IMG/VR virus record: IMGVR_UViG_3300028146_000010
Span: 1 to 64,000 of that record
Direction: 5' to 3' (one strand)
Origin: a virus
Length of the DNA: 64,000 nucleotides
Of the stretch, positions 35,284 to 42,822 are shown one piece after another. The position numbers were made by a program, and so were the translations under genes. Within the stretch, counting starts at the first letter, position 1. Each line of letters opens with the position of its first letter. The notes under the pieces were generated by a model that had not been told where the DNA came from, searched no databases, and was given only the letters and a program-made list of their open reading frames with translations.

Positions 35284-35477
35284 TTCTCCCCTCGTCGGTC
35301 GGAAGGTGACGAACCAAGCAATCGTCTTATATCGCTAGCCGCATCACGTAACTCGTCAAACTGCGAGTGTTCGATAAAGGCTATTGAATTATCGTCCGAC
35401 TGTCCCGCAGAGGCTAAACTCTCCGCTGCTTCAAGCAGTCTTAATTGCGCTTGTCCTAATTCTGTTTGTTCAGGCAT
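35280..35477 (-). CDS. Uncharacterised small acidic protein
   Basis: 65 residues, acidic and helical (LGQAQLRLLEAAESLASAGQ), with a basic last stretch (SPSDRRGEK). It belongs to the coupled accessory chain and has no recognised motif. Confidence 0.5.
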   Translation of the reverse strand: MPEQTELGQAQLRLLEAAESLASAGQSDDNSIAFIEHSQFDELRDAASDIRRLLGSSPSDRRGEK

Positions 35478-35495
35478 AATTTTCTTCTCCCTTCC

Positions 35496-35762
35496 TCACG
35501 GCTGGCAAGGTGGTGGCGGATGGTTGGCCTCCGGTTTCAGCCCTAACACGCGAGGAGATTCACGTCGCGCAGCGCGTTCAAACCACGAAGCAATAGCCGC
35601 CGCATTTCGATCTTCGGGATCGTAGATGCAACGAAAGTGTCGAAGCATCTCAGGCGGCAATGCTTCCATGTGTTGCGGCAATCGCCCCGACTGCGAACAC
35701 GTCCAAAGTTCAAACGCGGTCAAGTCCGGCAACGGATCAAAGCTGAAATAAATTGTGTTCAC
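35496..35762 (-). CDS. Uncharacterised small protein
   Basis: 88 residues from a GTG start. It has the compact segment FDPLPDLTAFELWTCSQSGR and a conserved-looking PPEMLRHFRCIYDP; the C-terminus is Pro-rich. Not recognised. Confidence 0.5.
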   Translation of the reverse strand: MNTIYFSFDPLPDLTAFELWTCSQSGRLPQHMEALPPEMLRHFRCIYDPEDRNAAAIASWFERAARRESPRVLGLKPEANHPPPPCQP

Positions 35763-35766
35763 TTTG

Positions 35767-35973
35767 TCACTCCACCCCTCCCTTCCGCGTGCTCGTCGTC
35801 TCTGGTTTCAGCTCGTCGTAAAACTCAAACTCGATACTCTGCACTTGCGCGGAACCGCCCACAGACGCAATCTTGGTCGTTGAACGAAATTGCCGCTCTC
35901 TAAGATCGTACTTGAGCGACAACGCTCTAGCGAGAAGTTGCAGGGCTTCGTCGTACGTTATGGTGATTTTCAT
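35767..35973 (-). CDS. Uncharacterised small protein
   Basis: 68 residues. A strand-helix start (KITITYDEALQLLARALSLK) followed by a strand-rich middle. ATGA overlap with the preceding gene. Not recognised. Confidence 0.5.
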   Translation of the reverse strand: MKITITYDEALQLLARALSLKYDLRERQFRSTTKIASVGGSAQVQSIEFEFYDELKPETTSTRKGGVE

Positions 35974-36239
35974 TCCTCTCCCTTCCGCTGGTGCGGCGGC
36001 GGCCCACCCTGCTCCATTGCCGCATCCGTGTAATCCGCAGTTTCCAGCACCATCAGGCTTGCGCCACCTTCTAGTTCAGCCAACCGTTTCACGTAAACTT
36101 TAAGCAACGCCTCTTTGTTCGGATGGGTCAAATACACCGCATCCCAAAGCGCCTGAACTTCGCGCTGTAGCCGCAACGCACTTAGCCCGATATGCGCATA
36201 AACGGTAGTTGGCACTTGTACGGTTTCGTTATCGTTCAT
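35970..36239 (-). CDS. Uncharacterised small helical protein
   Basis: 89 residues, helical (IGLSALRLQREVQALWDAVY), acidic toward the C-terminus, which ends in a Gly/Pro/His tail. Coupled to the next gene by ATGA. Not recognised. Confidence 0.5.
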   Translation of the reverse strand: MNDNETVQVPTTVYAHIGLSALRLQREVQALWDAVYLTHPNKEALLKVYVKRLAELEGGASLMVLETADYTDAAMEQGGPPPHQRKGEE

Positions 36240-36262
36240 ATCCCCACTCCCCGTCTACTCCC

Positions 36263-36418
36263 TCACTCGTGATGTGGCTCAATCTCCGAAGTAGGCAATG
36301 CTCGTTTAATATCCCAAGCCAACGAATGCTCGGCGTTCTCAATCCAGCCCTTCCCGCATTCAAACCCTCGCATGAATTCGGGATCGTCACTGTCGAATGG
36401 CATTAGCAGTTCATTCAT
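36263..36418 (-). CDS. Short uncharacterised gene (51 aa)
   Basis: A short frame starting MNELLMPFDSDDPEFMRGFE with the conserved-looking G-F-E-C-G-K-G-W-I-E-N block, acidic and compact. It fills the gap between two accessory genes and has coding-like composition. No strong ribosome site is seen (GGGTTAAAC), so expression is less certain. Confidence 0.5.
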   Translation of the reverse strand: MNELLMPFDSDDPEFMRGFECGKGWIENAEHSLAWDIKRALPTSEIEPHHE

Positions 36419-36448
36419 GTTTAACCCTGCCCACCTTTCCGCCGCGAC

Positions 36449-36682
36449 TCAACCGCCGTCTGCTGCCGTAGGGGAGGTGGGTGGTCTTAGCGTCGCATTA
36501 TGCAGTTCGCAAATCTCTTCCGCATGTTTCAACCATTCTTCAAACTTCGCGTTGTCGAGTTCGGGGTACGGATACCGAGCGATGTACATCTTTTCGTCGG
36601 CCCATCCCGTCTTAATCGTGTAGCCATCCATACTGACGCGCCACTTGCACGGATCGTCTATGAAGTTTGCGCCGCTTGTCAT
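36449..36682 (-). CDS. Uncharacterised small protein
   Basis: 77 residues from the ATG at 36682, four bases after the stop of the small membrane gene. W-R-V-S-M-D-G-Y-T-I-K-T and EEWLKHAEEICELHNATL suggest a small alpha/beta fold. Not recognised. Confidence 0.5.
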   Translation of the reverse strand: MTSGANFIDDPCKWRVSMDGYTIKTGWADEKMYIARYPYPELDNAKFEEWLKHAEEICELHNATLRPPTSPTAADGG

Positions 36683-36686
36683 TTGC

Positions 36687-36800
36687 TTACCATCCAAAAT
36701 GCCGTCCGATTAGTTTTTCAACGGCCCAATTCGCCCACCAAGCACCGATAGCGATACCCGCAACCAGACCGCCGACAAAAGCAGCAATTAGCCAAATCAT
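36687..36800 (-). CDS. Single-span membrane microprotein (37 aa)
   Basis: MIWLIAAFVGGLVAGIAIG is a single hydrophobic span with glycine zipper spacing, followed by WWANWAVEKL and a short basic tail. Its ATG overlaps the upstream stop by 4 bp, which strongly supports translation. Function unknown. Confidence 0.6.
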   Translation of the reverse strand: MIWLIAAFVGGLVAGIAIGAWWANWAVEKLIGRHFGW

Positions 36801-37111
36801 GATTGATGAAACTTTCCGACTTTAGATAATTCCTCAAGCATGGATTCGCTGATGTTGTAACGCTTAATAAACTCGTTGCGCTTATGCAGGATCGCCGCAA
36901 AGTCCGCGTCGATTTCACCCCGCAAAAGCAGCAACGCATCGACCGCTCGTGCCACTTTGGTAAAGTCGTAAGGCTTTCCGCTGTATTGCCCTTTGCGCCA
37001 ATTTACCGCCTCTGCGATCACATCTTGCTCTGCGCGATGCGGCCTACATAAATCAGCCGGATTGTCAGCGTCTAGGTCGGTTCCGCATTGCTGGCACTTC
37101 CACGCGCTCAT
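36797..37111 (-). CDS. Zinc-ribbon protein with helical C-terminus
   Basis: 104 residues. KCQQCGTDLDADNPADLCRP at the N-terminus gives C-x-x-C ... C-x-x-H, a zinc site. The remainder is helical (ARAVDALLLLRGEIDADF). Overlaps both neighbours by 4 bp. Function unknown. Confidence 0.6.
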   Translation of the reverse strand: MSAWKCQQCGTDLDADNPADLCRPHRAEQDVIAEAVNWRKGQYSGKPYDFTKVARAVDALLLLRGEIDADFAAILHKRNEFIKRYNISESMLEELSKVGKFHQS

Positions 37112-37506
37112 GAATTCGTCCTCATGAACGTAAGGCAGCCAAGACCGAACGACACCGAACCCGCAGTACGATTATCAAAACGAACGCCCCACTTGAAGCC
37201 ACCGTGACGCCAAAGGCTAAAACGCCAGCGTCCGATCTTAAATCGTTTTGGCGTTCGCATCGGCGGCGCGAGAGGCGAGCACTTGTGATCCTCTTTAATC
37301 GCGCCGCACTTGCCACACGCATAAGTCGCCGCTTTGTACTCTTGAATCGCACGGTAAGCATCAGAAATTGCGACATGCAGCTTATCGTCAAGGCCGTGTT
37401 CTTCGGCGGCTTCAACTAAATCCTCAAGCGCCTCACACAGAGACTTGCAATGCTTCATCGACTTCTCGAACATTAGCATCAGAACTCGATCTGATTCTGT
37501 TGGCAT
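37108..37506 (-). CDS. Uncharacterised protein with C-x-x-C site
   Basis: 132 residues from the ATG at 37506, preceded by GGGAGAG. The N-terminal 60 residues are helical (MFEKSMKHCKSLCEALEDLV); YACGKCGAIKEDHKC (about 81-95) suggests a zinc site; the C-terminus is beta-rich with Trp/Arg (RWRFSLWRHGGFKWGVRF). Not recognised. Confidence 0.55.
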   Translation of the reverse strand: MPTESDRVLMLMFEKSMKHCKSLCEALEDLVEAAEEHGLDDKLHVAISDAYRAIQEYKAATYACGKCGAIKEDHKCSPLAPPMRTPKRFKIGRWRFSLWRHGGFKWGVRFDNRTAGSVSFGLGCLTFMRTNS

Positions 37507-37516
37507 ATTCTCTCCC

Positions 37517-37996
37517 TCAGATGCGCGTGTAACCTTCCTCAAACGCCTTCGCAGGCGAGTAGGACTTGTAGCCGTCTTTGTAGACCACGTAGTAACCGCC
37601 TGCTTGCGGGTTATGTTTCCGCATGTAACCGTCGCTTACTCCAAACGGCGCAAACCCTTCGTCGTCAGGCGTGATGATAGCCGCATCAAACACCGGACTC
37701 TCTTGTTGGCTATCAAGAATCTGTTGCAACTGTTCCACGGTCGGCACACAGCGTTCAATGGATTTGATTTTCAGTGCCCAGACTTCTTTATGGCACAAGT
37801 AACGTGGCATCTCACGAACGACGCCCGTTGAGGCTGCCGCTTGCGCTGCGTCCTGAGCCATAAACCGCCGTTGAAATTCAGCCATGCGATCCTGAACACT
37901 GATTTCTTTGAAGTAGTCAGCTTCCTCTTTCGTCAAGCCAACATCCCCCGGCCTTAACGGTCCTTCGTAAATCTCACCACTCATCGGACTTCCCAT
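37517..37996 (-). CDS. Uncharacterised protein
   Basis: 159 residues. The C-terminal ~60 residues (GVSDGYMRKHNPQAGGYYVV then YKSYSPAKAFEEGYTRI) have the form of the small phage domain in which G-G-Y-x-V-x-Y-x-D-G-Y-x-S-x-S-P-x-x-x-F recurs. Known role: none established, often in regulatory or early regions. ATG overlaps the stop of the HTH gene (TAATG). Confidence 0.6.
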   Translation of the reverse strand: MGSPMSGEIYEGPLRPGDVGLTKEEADYFKEISVQDRMAEFQRRFMAQDAAQAAASTGVVREMPRYLCHKEVWALKIKSIERCVPTVEQLQQILDSQQESPVFDAAIITPDDEGFAPFGVSDGYMRKHNPQAGGYYVVYKDGYKSYSPAKAFEEGYTRI

Positions 37997-38244
37997 TATC
38001 GTTTTCCTTTCTTGTTGCCATTCCGCAACGCCCGCTCAAACTCCTCCACTAACTCGTAATTCCAGTCCCTCCGCCCCGCCTCAAGGTCGCTGAGGTAGGA
38101 GGCCGTGACGCCCATACGTTCAGCCACGACCTTCTGGGCCACAGGGATGGCCTTACGAGCAGAGGCCAGCGATTCACCTGTGGGTAGACCGCCCGTGCCG
38201 CCACAGCGGGGGCAGGTGTTAAACTTATAGCCATTATCGCTCAT
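37996..38244 (-). CDS. XRE-type HTH protein with N-terminal zinc ribbon
   Basis: 82 residues from the ATG overlapping the upstream stop. TCPRCGGTGGLPTG is a CxxCxGxG-like zinc turn. PVAQKVVAERMGVTASYLSD and LEAGRRDWNYELVEEFERAL form a Cro/CI-type helix-turn-helix with the recognition helix around TASYLSDLE. It could repress or modulate a phage promoter. Compare the similar arrangement at 41005-41391. Confidence 0.75.
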   Translation of the reverse strand: MSDNGYKFNTCPRCGGTGGLPTGESLASARKAIPVAQKVVAERMGVTASYLSDLEAGRRDWNYELVEEFERALRNGNKKGKR

Positions 38245-38663
38245 AGATTTCTCCACCAACATACAACACGACTCCAAACTTTACGCCAAGGAGGTGCAGG
38301 TAACGCAGTGGCAAGGCGATCAAAACTTGGTGGTGGCTTCCAACCGTCAGGCGTGATTATCCAAGCCGACGTTGCCTCGGGTGGTTTCGCTGGTATCCAC
38401 GTGCCATTGCCAAGCATTATCGGTGGATCGTAATTAGCCGTCTTGATAAAGAGTTTCTGGCGCTCTTGAAATCGCATCCCCGGCGCGAAGTAGGCGCGAT
38501 CATCGTCTGCCGTGTCAGGGTTTTCGCCCTTCATCCACGCCATCAGAAACTTGTAATTCTTGAGACAACGAGGACAGAACAACAAACCGCCCTCGTCTAC
38601 TAGCGACTCATTCGGTTTGAGACAGGTTCGGCAAACGTCTTCGGTTGATGCTGGTTCACTCAT
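38241..38663 (-). CDS. Zinc-ribbon protein, unknown role
   Basis: 140 residues. VCRTCLKPNESLVDEGGLLF then CPRCLKNYKFL make a C4 ribbon (about 10-36). The C-terminal half has no known motif and ends in a Trp/Arg-rich stretch (PAPPWRKVWSRVVCWWRNL) that may touch membrane. ATGA overlap with the next gene. Confidence 0.6.
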   Translation of the reverse strand: MSEPASTEDVCRTCLKPNESLVDEGGLLFCPRCLKNYKFLMAWMKGENPDTADDDRAYFAPGMRFQERQKLFIKTANYDPPIMLGNGTWIPAKPPEATSAWIITPDGWKPPPSFDRLATALPAPPWRKVWSRVVCWWRNL

Positions 38664-39007
38664 GGCTTAACCTTTGCTTTGGCGTTACAGTCAGGGCAAT
38701 GCTGATTCCTTGCGTCCCGGTGGAACTGACAGCCGCCCTTTACCTCGCCGGAACAGTAACACCCACAAGGGCCGCGATTCCCGTACTGCTTGGTCACAGT
38801 GGCGCGACAAGTTCCATTAGTGTCGAGATTCAAGTCGTGCTCGCAGTCAGGGCAGACGGCGACGGGCTCGTTGGGCCACTCTCGATTCTCCACAGCGTTC
38901 TGGTTAGCTGTTACCACGGCCAATGCCTCCATGCAAGCCTTATTCCGACACAGTACATAGCCGGAAACCAACCAAAGAACCAGACCAGCAACGACGGCCA
39001 ATACCAT
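38660..39007 (-). CDS. Membrane-anchored cysteine-rich protein
   Basis: I use the ATG at 39007 (115 residues); a TTG at 39127 would add 40. MVLAVVAGLVLWLVSGYVLC is a clear membrane span at the N-terminus. The rest has cysteine pairs (VCPDCEHDL, GPCGCYC, GGCQFH, HCPDCNAK) that should bind two zinc ions. Topology suggests a cytoplasmic or periplasmic zinc domain tethered to the membrane. Function unknown. Confidence 0.55.
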   Translation of the reverse strand: MVLAVVAGLVLWLVSGYVLCRNKACMEALAVVTANQNAVENREWPNEPVAVCPDCEHDLNLDTNGTCRATVTKQYGNRGPCGCYCSGEVKGGCQFHRDARNQHCPDCNAKAKVKP

Positions 39008-39143
39008 CGGGTTAAAACTGTGTATTTCAGCAGAATCGGCATTGGCGCTACCGCTACAATTGCCGTGGTTAGAACAGTCAGTATGAACATCACGAATTAA
39101 CTTATCATAGAATTTGTGAAATTGCAAGGGTAGGGATGGCAGG

Positions 39144-39542
39144 TTATTTCTTGGCCGACCGTGACGTTATATTCACCGTCGCGCTGGTCTTCCCGTTGCG
39201 CCTCTCAACCTTGATCGTCCCCTGCAACGGCTTCTGTGGCGGGTTGGACTTCCATAACAGGGGCGTGATGTCGGTTGATTCGCTAGCCAGCAACTTCTTG
39301 GGTGGCTTCCGGTCGCGTTCAGGAATGTTTGCCGACCTGTCCATATGATCACGCATGACTTCCTGCGAGGCATCCATTCGTCGCTGAAGGTCGGCCACGT
39401 CGGCCAGCCCTTTACCAAACACCCCTCCCGCGCTCAGGATATGTCGCAGCGCCTTGTTGTAGGAGCCGTGAACCTCACGGGCGGCATTGAAAGCCTTCCA
39501 CGTTTCCTCGTCCAGTACGATGCCTTTGGAGATGTATTTCAA
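39144..39542 (-). CDS. Small DNA-binding-like protein (ribbon-helix-helix type)
   Basis: 132 residues. The first 40 residues, strand then two helices (GIVLDEETWKAFNAAREVHG; SYNKALRHIL), resemble ribbon-helix-helix proteins. The segment HGSYNKALRHIL is nearly repeated as HGSVNKALRVVL in the gene at 41973-42140. The remainder is charged, ending in a basic Ser/Lys tail. A repressor-type role is inferred. Confidence 0.55.
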   Translation of the reverse strand: MKYISKGIVLDEETWKAFNAAREVHGSYNKALRHILSAGGVFGKGLADVADLQRRMDASQEVMRDHMDRSANIPERDRKPPKKLLASESTDITPLLWKSNPPQKPLQGTIKVERRNGKTSATVNITSRSAKK

Positions 39543-39718
39543 AGTTCCCTCTCTAGTCGTACAACCAACATGATTGCGGCAGATGCTATAACGAGCAGCA
39601 GCCAGAACGCTAACATCTCTCGACCAGTCGGATTGGCAACGCGACTTCCAAAATTCAGAGCCACGCCCGCCATGAATATCGCTAGCGTAACAAGTACGGT
39701 TTGAAGTAGAAATTTCAT
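39539..39718 (-). CDS. Two-span membrane protein
   Basis: 59 residues from the ATG overlapping the upstream stop (ATGA). FLLQTVLVTLAIFMAGVALN and MLAFWLLLVIASAAIMLVV are two hydrophobic spans joined by a basic turn. Size fits a small holin or accessory membrane protein; no further evidence. Confidence 0.6.
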   Translation of the reverse strand: MKFLLQTVLVTLAIFMAGVALNFGSRVANPTGREMLAFWLLLVIASAAIMLVVRLEREL

Positions 39719-40539
39719 TGGATACATCTCACGGGAACGTCGTAGATGAGGCCGAGTTCCTCAAGCGACGAATCGAATAACCAGAGTTCGGCAGGGTAGG
39801 CTTTCTCGGCGCGATAACCATTCTCCGTTTCCACTACGCGGCCCCAGAGGGAGACTTGGCCGAGGACTTTAATTTCGCCGTAGGACGTTCCAATGGCAGC
39901 AACCAAGCCGTCCAATTCCTTGAACGCCCAAACGCCGCATTGACATTCCATCGCGGGCGCGGGGTGAGCAGCGGAGCGAGAGTCACACTTGGCATTCACC
40001 TGAGCTTTTGGTTCCCATATGTGCTCAGTGCCAAGCGCCTTGAGCCGATAGCCGCCATTGTTGACCACGCGCCACGCTCGCCATGCGGTGATAACTTCCA
40101 TCAAGTCGGGCATTCGCTCGGCAACTTTGTAGGGTTCCGCTTTCTTAAGAGATTCAAGTTTAGCGGCATCCACGGCGGGCGTCTTCACGATAGGCTCGCC
40201 CCATACATTTGCAACCCATGAGGGCATCGTAGGCGGCACCGCAGGAGCAGCGAACCAGTTAGACGATAACTGACGGTTTCTCAGTTCGTACATTTCCCGC
40301 TCGTATCGCTCCCGTTCGTACCGTTCACGCTCTTCTCGCTGTCGCTGCTCTTGCATGAACAGCAACGCCTCCCTGAACTCTTGCTCCTGATTCGCCGTCT
40401 TTGGATTTGCCATCACATTGTCCCTGTAATCCGGGAAGGCTATCTTAGCCAACCCACGCTTCATCGACGCCTGATCGCGTTCGCGCATCTCACGCACTTT
40501 CACCATTTCAGGTGTCTCAAATCGTTGCCGCTTCGCCAT
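39715..40539 (-). CDS. Uncharacterised protein with charged repeat
   Basis: 274 residues. The ATG at 40539 overlaps the upstream stop by 1 bp. Residues ~65-95 contain a repeated E-R-E-R-Y block (ERERYERERYEREMYE), a strongly charged helix. The C-terminal 130 residues start AWRAWRVVNNGGYRLKALGT and include ECQCGVWAF, a widespread phage/actinobacterial domain of unknown function with a C-x-C-G motif. First long gene of the leftward operon. Confidence 0.6.
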   Translation of the reverse strand: MAKRQRFETPEMVKVREMRERDQASMKRGLAKIAFPDYRDNVMANPKTANQEQEFREALLFMQEQRQREERERYERERYEREMYELRNRQLSSNWFAAPAVPPTMPSWVANVWGEPIVKTPAVDAAKLESLKKAEPYKVAERMPDLMEVITAWRAWRVVNNGGYRLKALGTEHIWEPKAQVNAKCDSRSAAHPAPAMECQCGVWAFKELDGLVAAIGTSYGEIKVLGQVSLWGRVVETENGYRAEKAYPAELWLFDSSLEELGLIYDVPVRCIQ

Positions 40540-40676
40540 CACACCTCCACAGGCTCCTCAATGGTATTCGGCCACTCCATCGGCTTCTCCGCTGGCTGCT
40601 CGCTTGGTTGTCGCAACGGCTCCGGTAGCTCCAGAGGCTCACAAATAATTACCTTGACAGGTTTACCGATTTCCAT
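40539..40676 (-). CDS. Short Pro/Glu-rich gene (45 aa), first of late operon
   Basis: MEIGKPVKVIICEPLELPEP followed by Gln/Pro/Glu-rich sequence ending EEPVEV. Ribosome site GGAGG at about 40687, 7-8 bp before the ATG. I recognise this type (start MEIGKP, then Pro/Glu repeats) as a recurrent small phage protein; function unknown. It is the first gene after promoter P1. Confidence 0.65.
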   Translation of the reverse strand: MEIGKPVKVIICEPLELPEPLRQPSEQPAEKPMEWPNTIEEPVEV

Positions 40677-40689
40677 GTTCTTTGTCCTC

Positions 40690-40727
40690 CACCCTCATCC
40701 TACACCATGCACCCTGCATTGTGTCAA
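40690..40727 (-). promoter_or_regulatory. Leftward promoter P1
   Basis: Minus strand TTGACA (40722-40727) and TAGGAT (40697-40702) 19 bp apart. The -10 context GTGTAGGATG is identical to promoter P2 at 41884-41913. The predicted start at ~40690 gives a ~13-nt leader carrying GGAGG. It is the best candidate for the head of the leftward operon. Confidence 0.65.
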
Positions 40728-41004
40728 GGACTTTCCTGGATTATTTTGGGTGGTTCGTTGGTGAGGCATTATTCGCACGGTACCTATCTGCTATGCCCCC
40801 GCCGTCAATCGCGGGTCTACCCGGTCGCTGTGACGGCTGCGACGCCCCCCCCTACTCACAATTATTTATGGTGGTGATGCGCTCCAATAAGGACCGTCCC
40901 CCGCGCTTTAGTGGGCACCTGTAAAGCACCTACGCCAGCGCGAAAGGGCACGCCACCTGCCTCACCGGGCAGGTATCTAGCAATGAGGGCGGGGAGAGGG
41001 GTCA
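40728..41004. other. Gene-poor region behind P1
   Basis: About 280 bp without a convincing gene on either strand. It holds a C8 run near 40848 and an inverted repeat CCTGCC-n6-GGCAGG near 40957-40974 with no T tract. It may act as transcription end or spacer for the leftward HTH gene; nothing clearer is visible. Confidence 0.4.
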
Positions 41005-41391
41005 CTATTCACGCGGCAGACCAAACAACGGGGCCATCTGTGCCACCGTCATGCGCTTCTTATAGATAGGTAGGATGCGTTGGTCAGCCTGTGCGGTCAG
41101 TTGAGCCAGCGCCAGCCACACATACGCTGCTGGCTCACGCTTGCCACACTCCCAGTCGCTCACCGTCTGCTTGCGTCTCAGGCCCAGTGCAAGGGCGAGT
41201 TGGCGTTGAGAGAGGTTGAGGGCGAGGCGGGCGGACTTGACGCGAGTTGCTGATGTCGTATCAAGCTCGCACTTGCAACTACACAGAGCGCGTTGATTGC
41301 TATCTGGCTGATTAGCAACGTAAGGTCTACCATGCAGACACCATCCGTTAGCGTCAACGCCATCGGCATGGTTGCATTTTACGCAACTCAT
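41005..41391 (-). CDS. XRE-type HTH regulator with N-terminal zinc ribbon
   Basis: 128 residues. Residues 3-42 carry CVKCNHADGVDANGWCLHG and CSCKCE, a zinc-binding segment. RVKSARLALNLSQRQLALAL, then RRKQTVSDWECGKREPAAY, is a Cro/CI-type helix-turn-helix. The C-terminal RMTVAQMAPLFGLPRE could be a second short helix unit. A transcription regulator of the phage is likely. Overlaps the upstream gene by 4 bp. Confidence 0.8.
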   Translation of the reverse strand: MSCVKCNHADGVDANGWCLHGRPYVANQPDSNQRALCSCKCELDTTSATRVKSARLALNLSQRQLALALGLRRKQTVSDWECGKREPAAYVWLALAQLTAQADQRILPIYKKRMTVAQMAPLFGLPRE

Positions 41392-41585
41392 TGGCTCTTT
41401 CCTCGCTTCGGAATTGAGAGGACTACGGTTACTTTAGTGCCTGCTTTTAACCCGGCGACGCGACCATCCGGCACGATATCCACGCTAACTCGCCAAATCT
41501 TAAGCTCGCCGCTATGCTGATCGTAAATCGGCTCAACGTACCGCTCAAACGTCAACGGAAGTTTATGCTTACGGTTATATCCCAT
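41388..41585 (-). CDS. Uncharacterised small protein
   Basis: 65 residues, beta-rich and basic at both ends (GYNRKHKLPLTFERYVEPI; KVTVVLSIPKRGKSQ). Start overlaps the preceding gene by 11 bp. Not recognised. Confidence 0.5.
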   Translation of the reverse strand: MGYNRKHKLPLTFERYVEPIYDQHSGELKIWRVSVDIVPDGRVAGLKAGTKVTVVLSIPKRGKSQ

Positions 41586-41838
41586 ACTCCCGAACGAGCG
41601 AACTAATCCGAGACTCTTGTGTTCCCGGCTGAAATGCTAACGGATGCTCGATTTCAACCAGCCAGCGGTCAATTAAGTCTCGCTGCGCCTTGTTCATGCG
41701 AAAGTAAGCATCGGAAACAAACCGACCATTCTCGTACTTGGCGAGATAGAGACAGTCTGCCAGCACTTGCGGCATGGTTGACCGCGCAACGTAGTCATCG
41801 GTGTAAATCTCTTCAATTGGCCGTAAGTCTGTACACAT
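41575..41838 (-). CDS. Uncharacterised small protein
   Basis: 87 residues from the ATG at 41838, preceded by GGAAGGG; an ATG at 41856 adds six residues. Predicted alpha/beta (VLADCLYLAKYENGRFVSDA; AQRDLIDRWLVEIEHPLAF). First gene of a short leftward unit behind promoter P2. Not recognised. Confidence 0.5.
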   Translation of the reverse strand: MCTDLRPIEEIYTDDYVARSTMPQVLADCLYLAKYENGRFVSDAYFRMNKAQRDLIDRWLVEIEHPLAFQPGTQESRISSLVREYGI

Positions 41839-41876
41839 AGCTTCGTGCCCTTCCATTGGCTGCGAATTGGTTAAAT

Positions 41877-41913
41877 CTCACCCATCCTACACCCGTACCG
41901 CAGAGCGTGTCAA
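41877..41913 (-). promoter_or_regulatory. Leftward promoter P2
   Basis: Minus strand TTGACA (41908-41913) and TAGGAT (41884-41889), spacer 18 bp. Shares the exact GTGTAGGATG -10 region with P1. Drives the small-gene/HTH unit ending at 41005. Confidence 0.65.
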
Positions 41914-41936
41914 TGGCAGGATTCTGCCTATTACGC

Positions 41937-41972
41937 TTGACAACCAATTACCTCTACCTATATCGTAGACCT
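41937..41972 (+). promoter_or_regulatory. Rightward promoter, predicted leaderless
   Basis: TTGACA (41937-41942), 16-bp spacer, TATATC (41959-41964); the ATG follows after 8 bp with no Shine-Dalgarno. Divergent from P2. Confidence 0.55.
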
Positions 41973-42140
41973 ATGGCTAAACCTAAAGCTAAACCGCAAC
42001 CTACACCTAGCCCTACACCTAAATACCAATCCTATACCTACAGCCTACACGTAGAGGTCGCGGCCAAGCTCGCCGCACTCGCACGGCAACACGGCAGTGT
42101 CAACAAGGCTCTGAGGGTTGTCCTAAAGGTAAAGGGTTAG
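41973..42140 (+). CDS. Small DNA-binding-like protein
   Basis: 55 residues from the ATG at 41973 (a longer upstream frame is less likely). The N-terminal 20 residues are Lys/Pro/Thr repeats (MAKPKAKPQPTPSPTPKY). LHVEVAAKLAALARQHG then SVNKALRVVLKVKG resembles a ribbon-helix-helix or short HTH and matches the end of the gene at 39144-39542. It is lone on this strand between two leftward units, as expected of a regulator. Confidence 0.6.
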   Translation: MAKPKAKPQPTPSPTPKYQSYTYSLHVEVAAKLAALARQHGSVNKALRVVLKVKG

Positions 42141-42155
42141 GTAGAGGGCTAGGTA

Positions 42156-42719
42156 CTACTGATTCCCACCATCAATCGGCGCGGCCTCAGGGTGGGTGAG
42201 ACTATCCCGTATACTTTGCTGGAATTGCTCCGGCCAAGCAGCGATGTCGGCGTATGCGGGTATCTTGCTGAGCGCTGGGTAGAGTTGCACTGCGGTTTGT
42301 GATTCGGTGAGGTTGTCGGCAATAGATGCGTCTTGGATTAGTTTCACCAATGATTGAGCTGTAGCATCGCGTTCGGTGGTGTCGGTAGACTCTACCCGAT
42401 CCACAAACAGTTTGTTGGCTTTTCCTGAGAGTTCTAACGCTTTTAACTTTCCTGCTTCGCTTACTTTCTCACAGGGAGCGCGAGCCATTGTGGACAGCTC
42501 TTCGAGTATTTCATCGGCTGAGATTTTTGCGGACATAACGTGCTTCTCGATTAAACGGATACAATTAACATTAGATAACAGCCTGTGAGCGATAACATTC
42601 GCGCTCTTGCGTTTATCTGTCCAGCCTAAGTTTAGAACCGCCTGAGTGCCGTTAAAGCCCACAGAAACGTATTCTGGGGCGAACTGGCGATAACGCTTTG
42701 ATGCTGGTCGGCCATTCAT
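42156..42719 (-). CDS. Terminase small subunit
   Basis: 187 residues. FAPEYVSVGFNGTQAVLNLG then KRKSANVIAHRLLSNVNCIR, then MSAKISADEILEELSTMAR, follow the Terminase_2 small-subunit layout: a DNA-binding helix-turn-helix (N-x-T-Q-A, then S-A-x-x-x-x-x-L-L) and a central oligomerisation helix. Recognises the packaging site and activates TerL. It is 17 kb away from TerL and next to the control region, an uncommon order. Confidence 0.8.
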   Translation of the reverse strand: MNGRPASKRYRQFAPEYVSVGFNGTQAVLNLGWTDKRKSANVIAHRLLSNVNCIRLIEKHVMSAKISADEILEELSTMARAPCEKVSEAGKLKALELSGKANKLFVDRVESTDTTERDATAQSLVKLIQDASIADNLTESQTAVQLYPALSKIPAYADIAAWPEQFQQSIRDSLTHPEAAPIDGGNQ

Positions 42720-42822
42720 TCACGCCATAACTTAGCACTGAATCGCTGAAATTGGAATAGTAGCAATTCCCTGCCAGTGAAAATAGGCAGTTTTCTGCTA
42801 TACAGAAATACAGGATCATGCC

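Noticed and set aside
38911-39093. Possible hydrophobic 60-residue protein overlapping the membrane/zinc gene
   Set aside because: Two apolar stretches are seen, but no ribosome site, and the other frame has a clear cysteine-rich domain; left out as unsupported.
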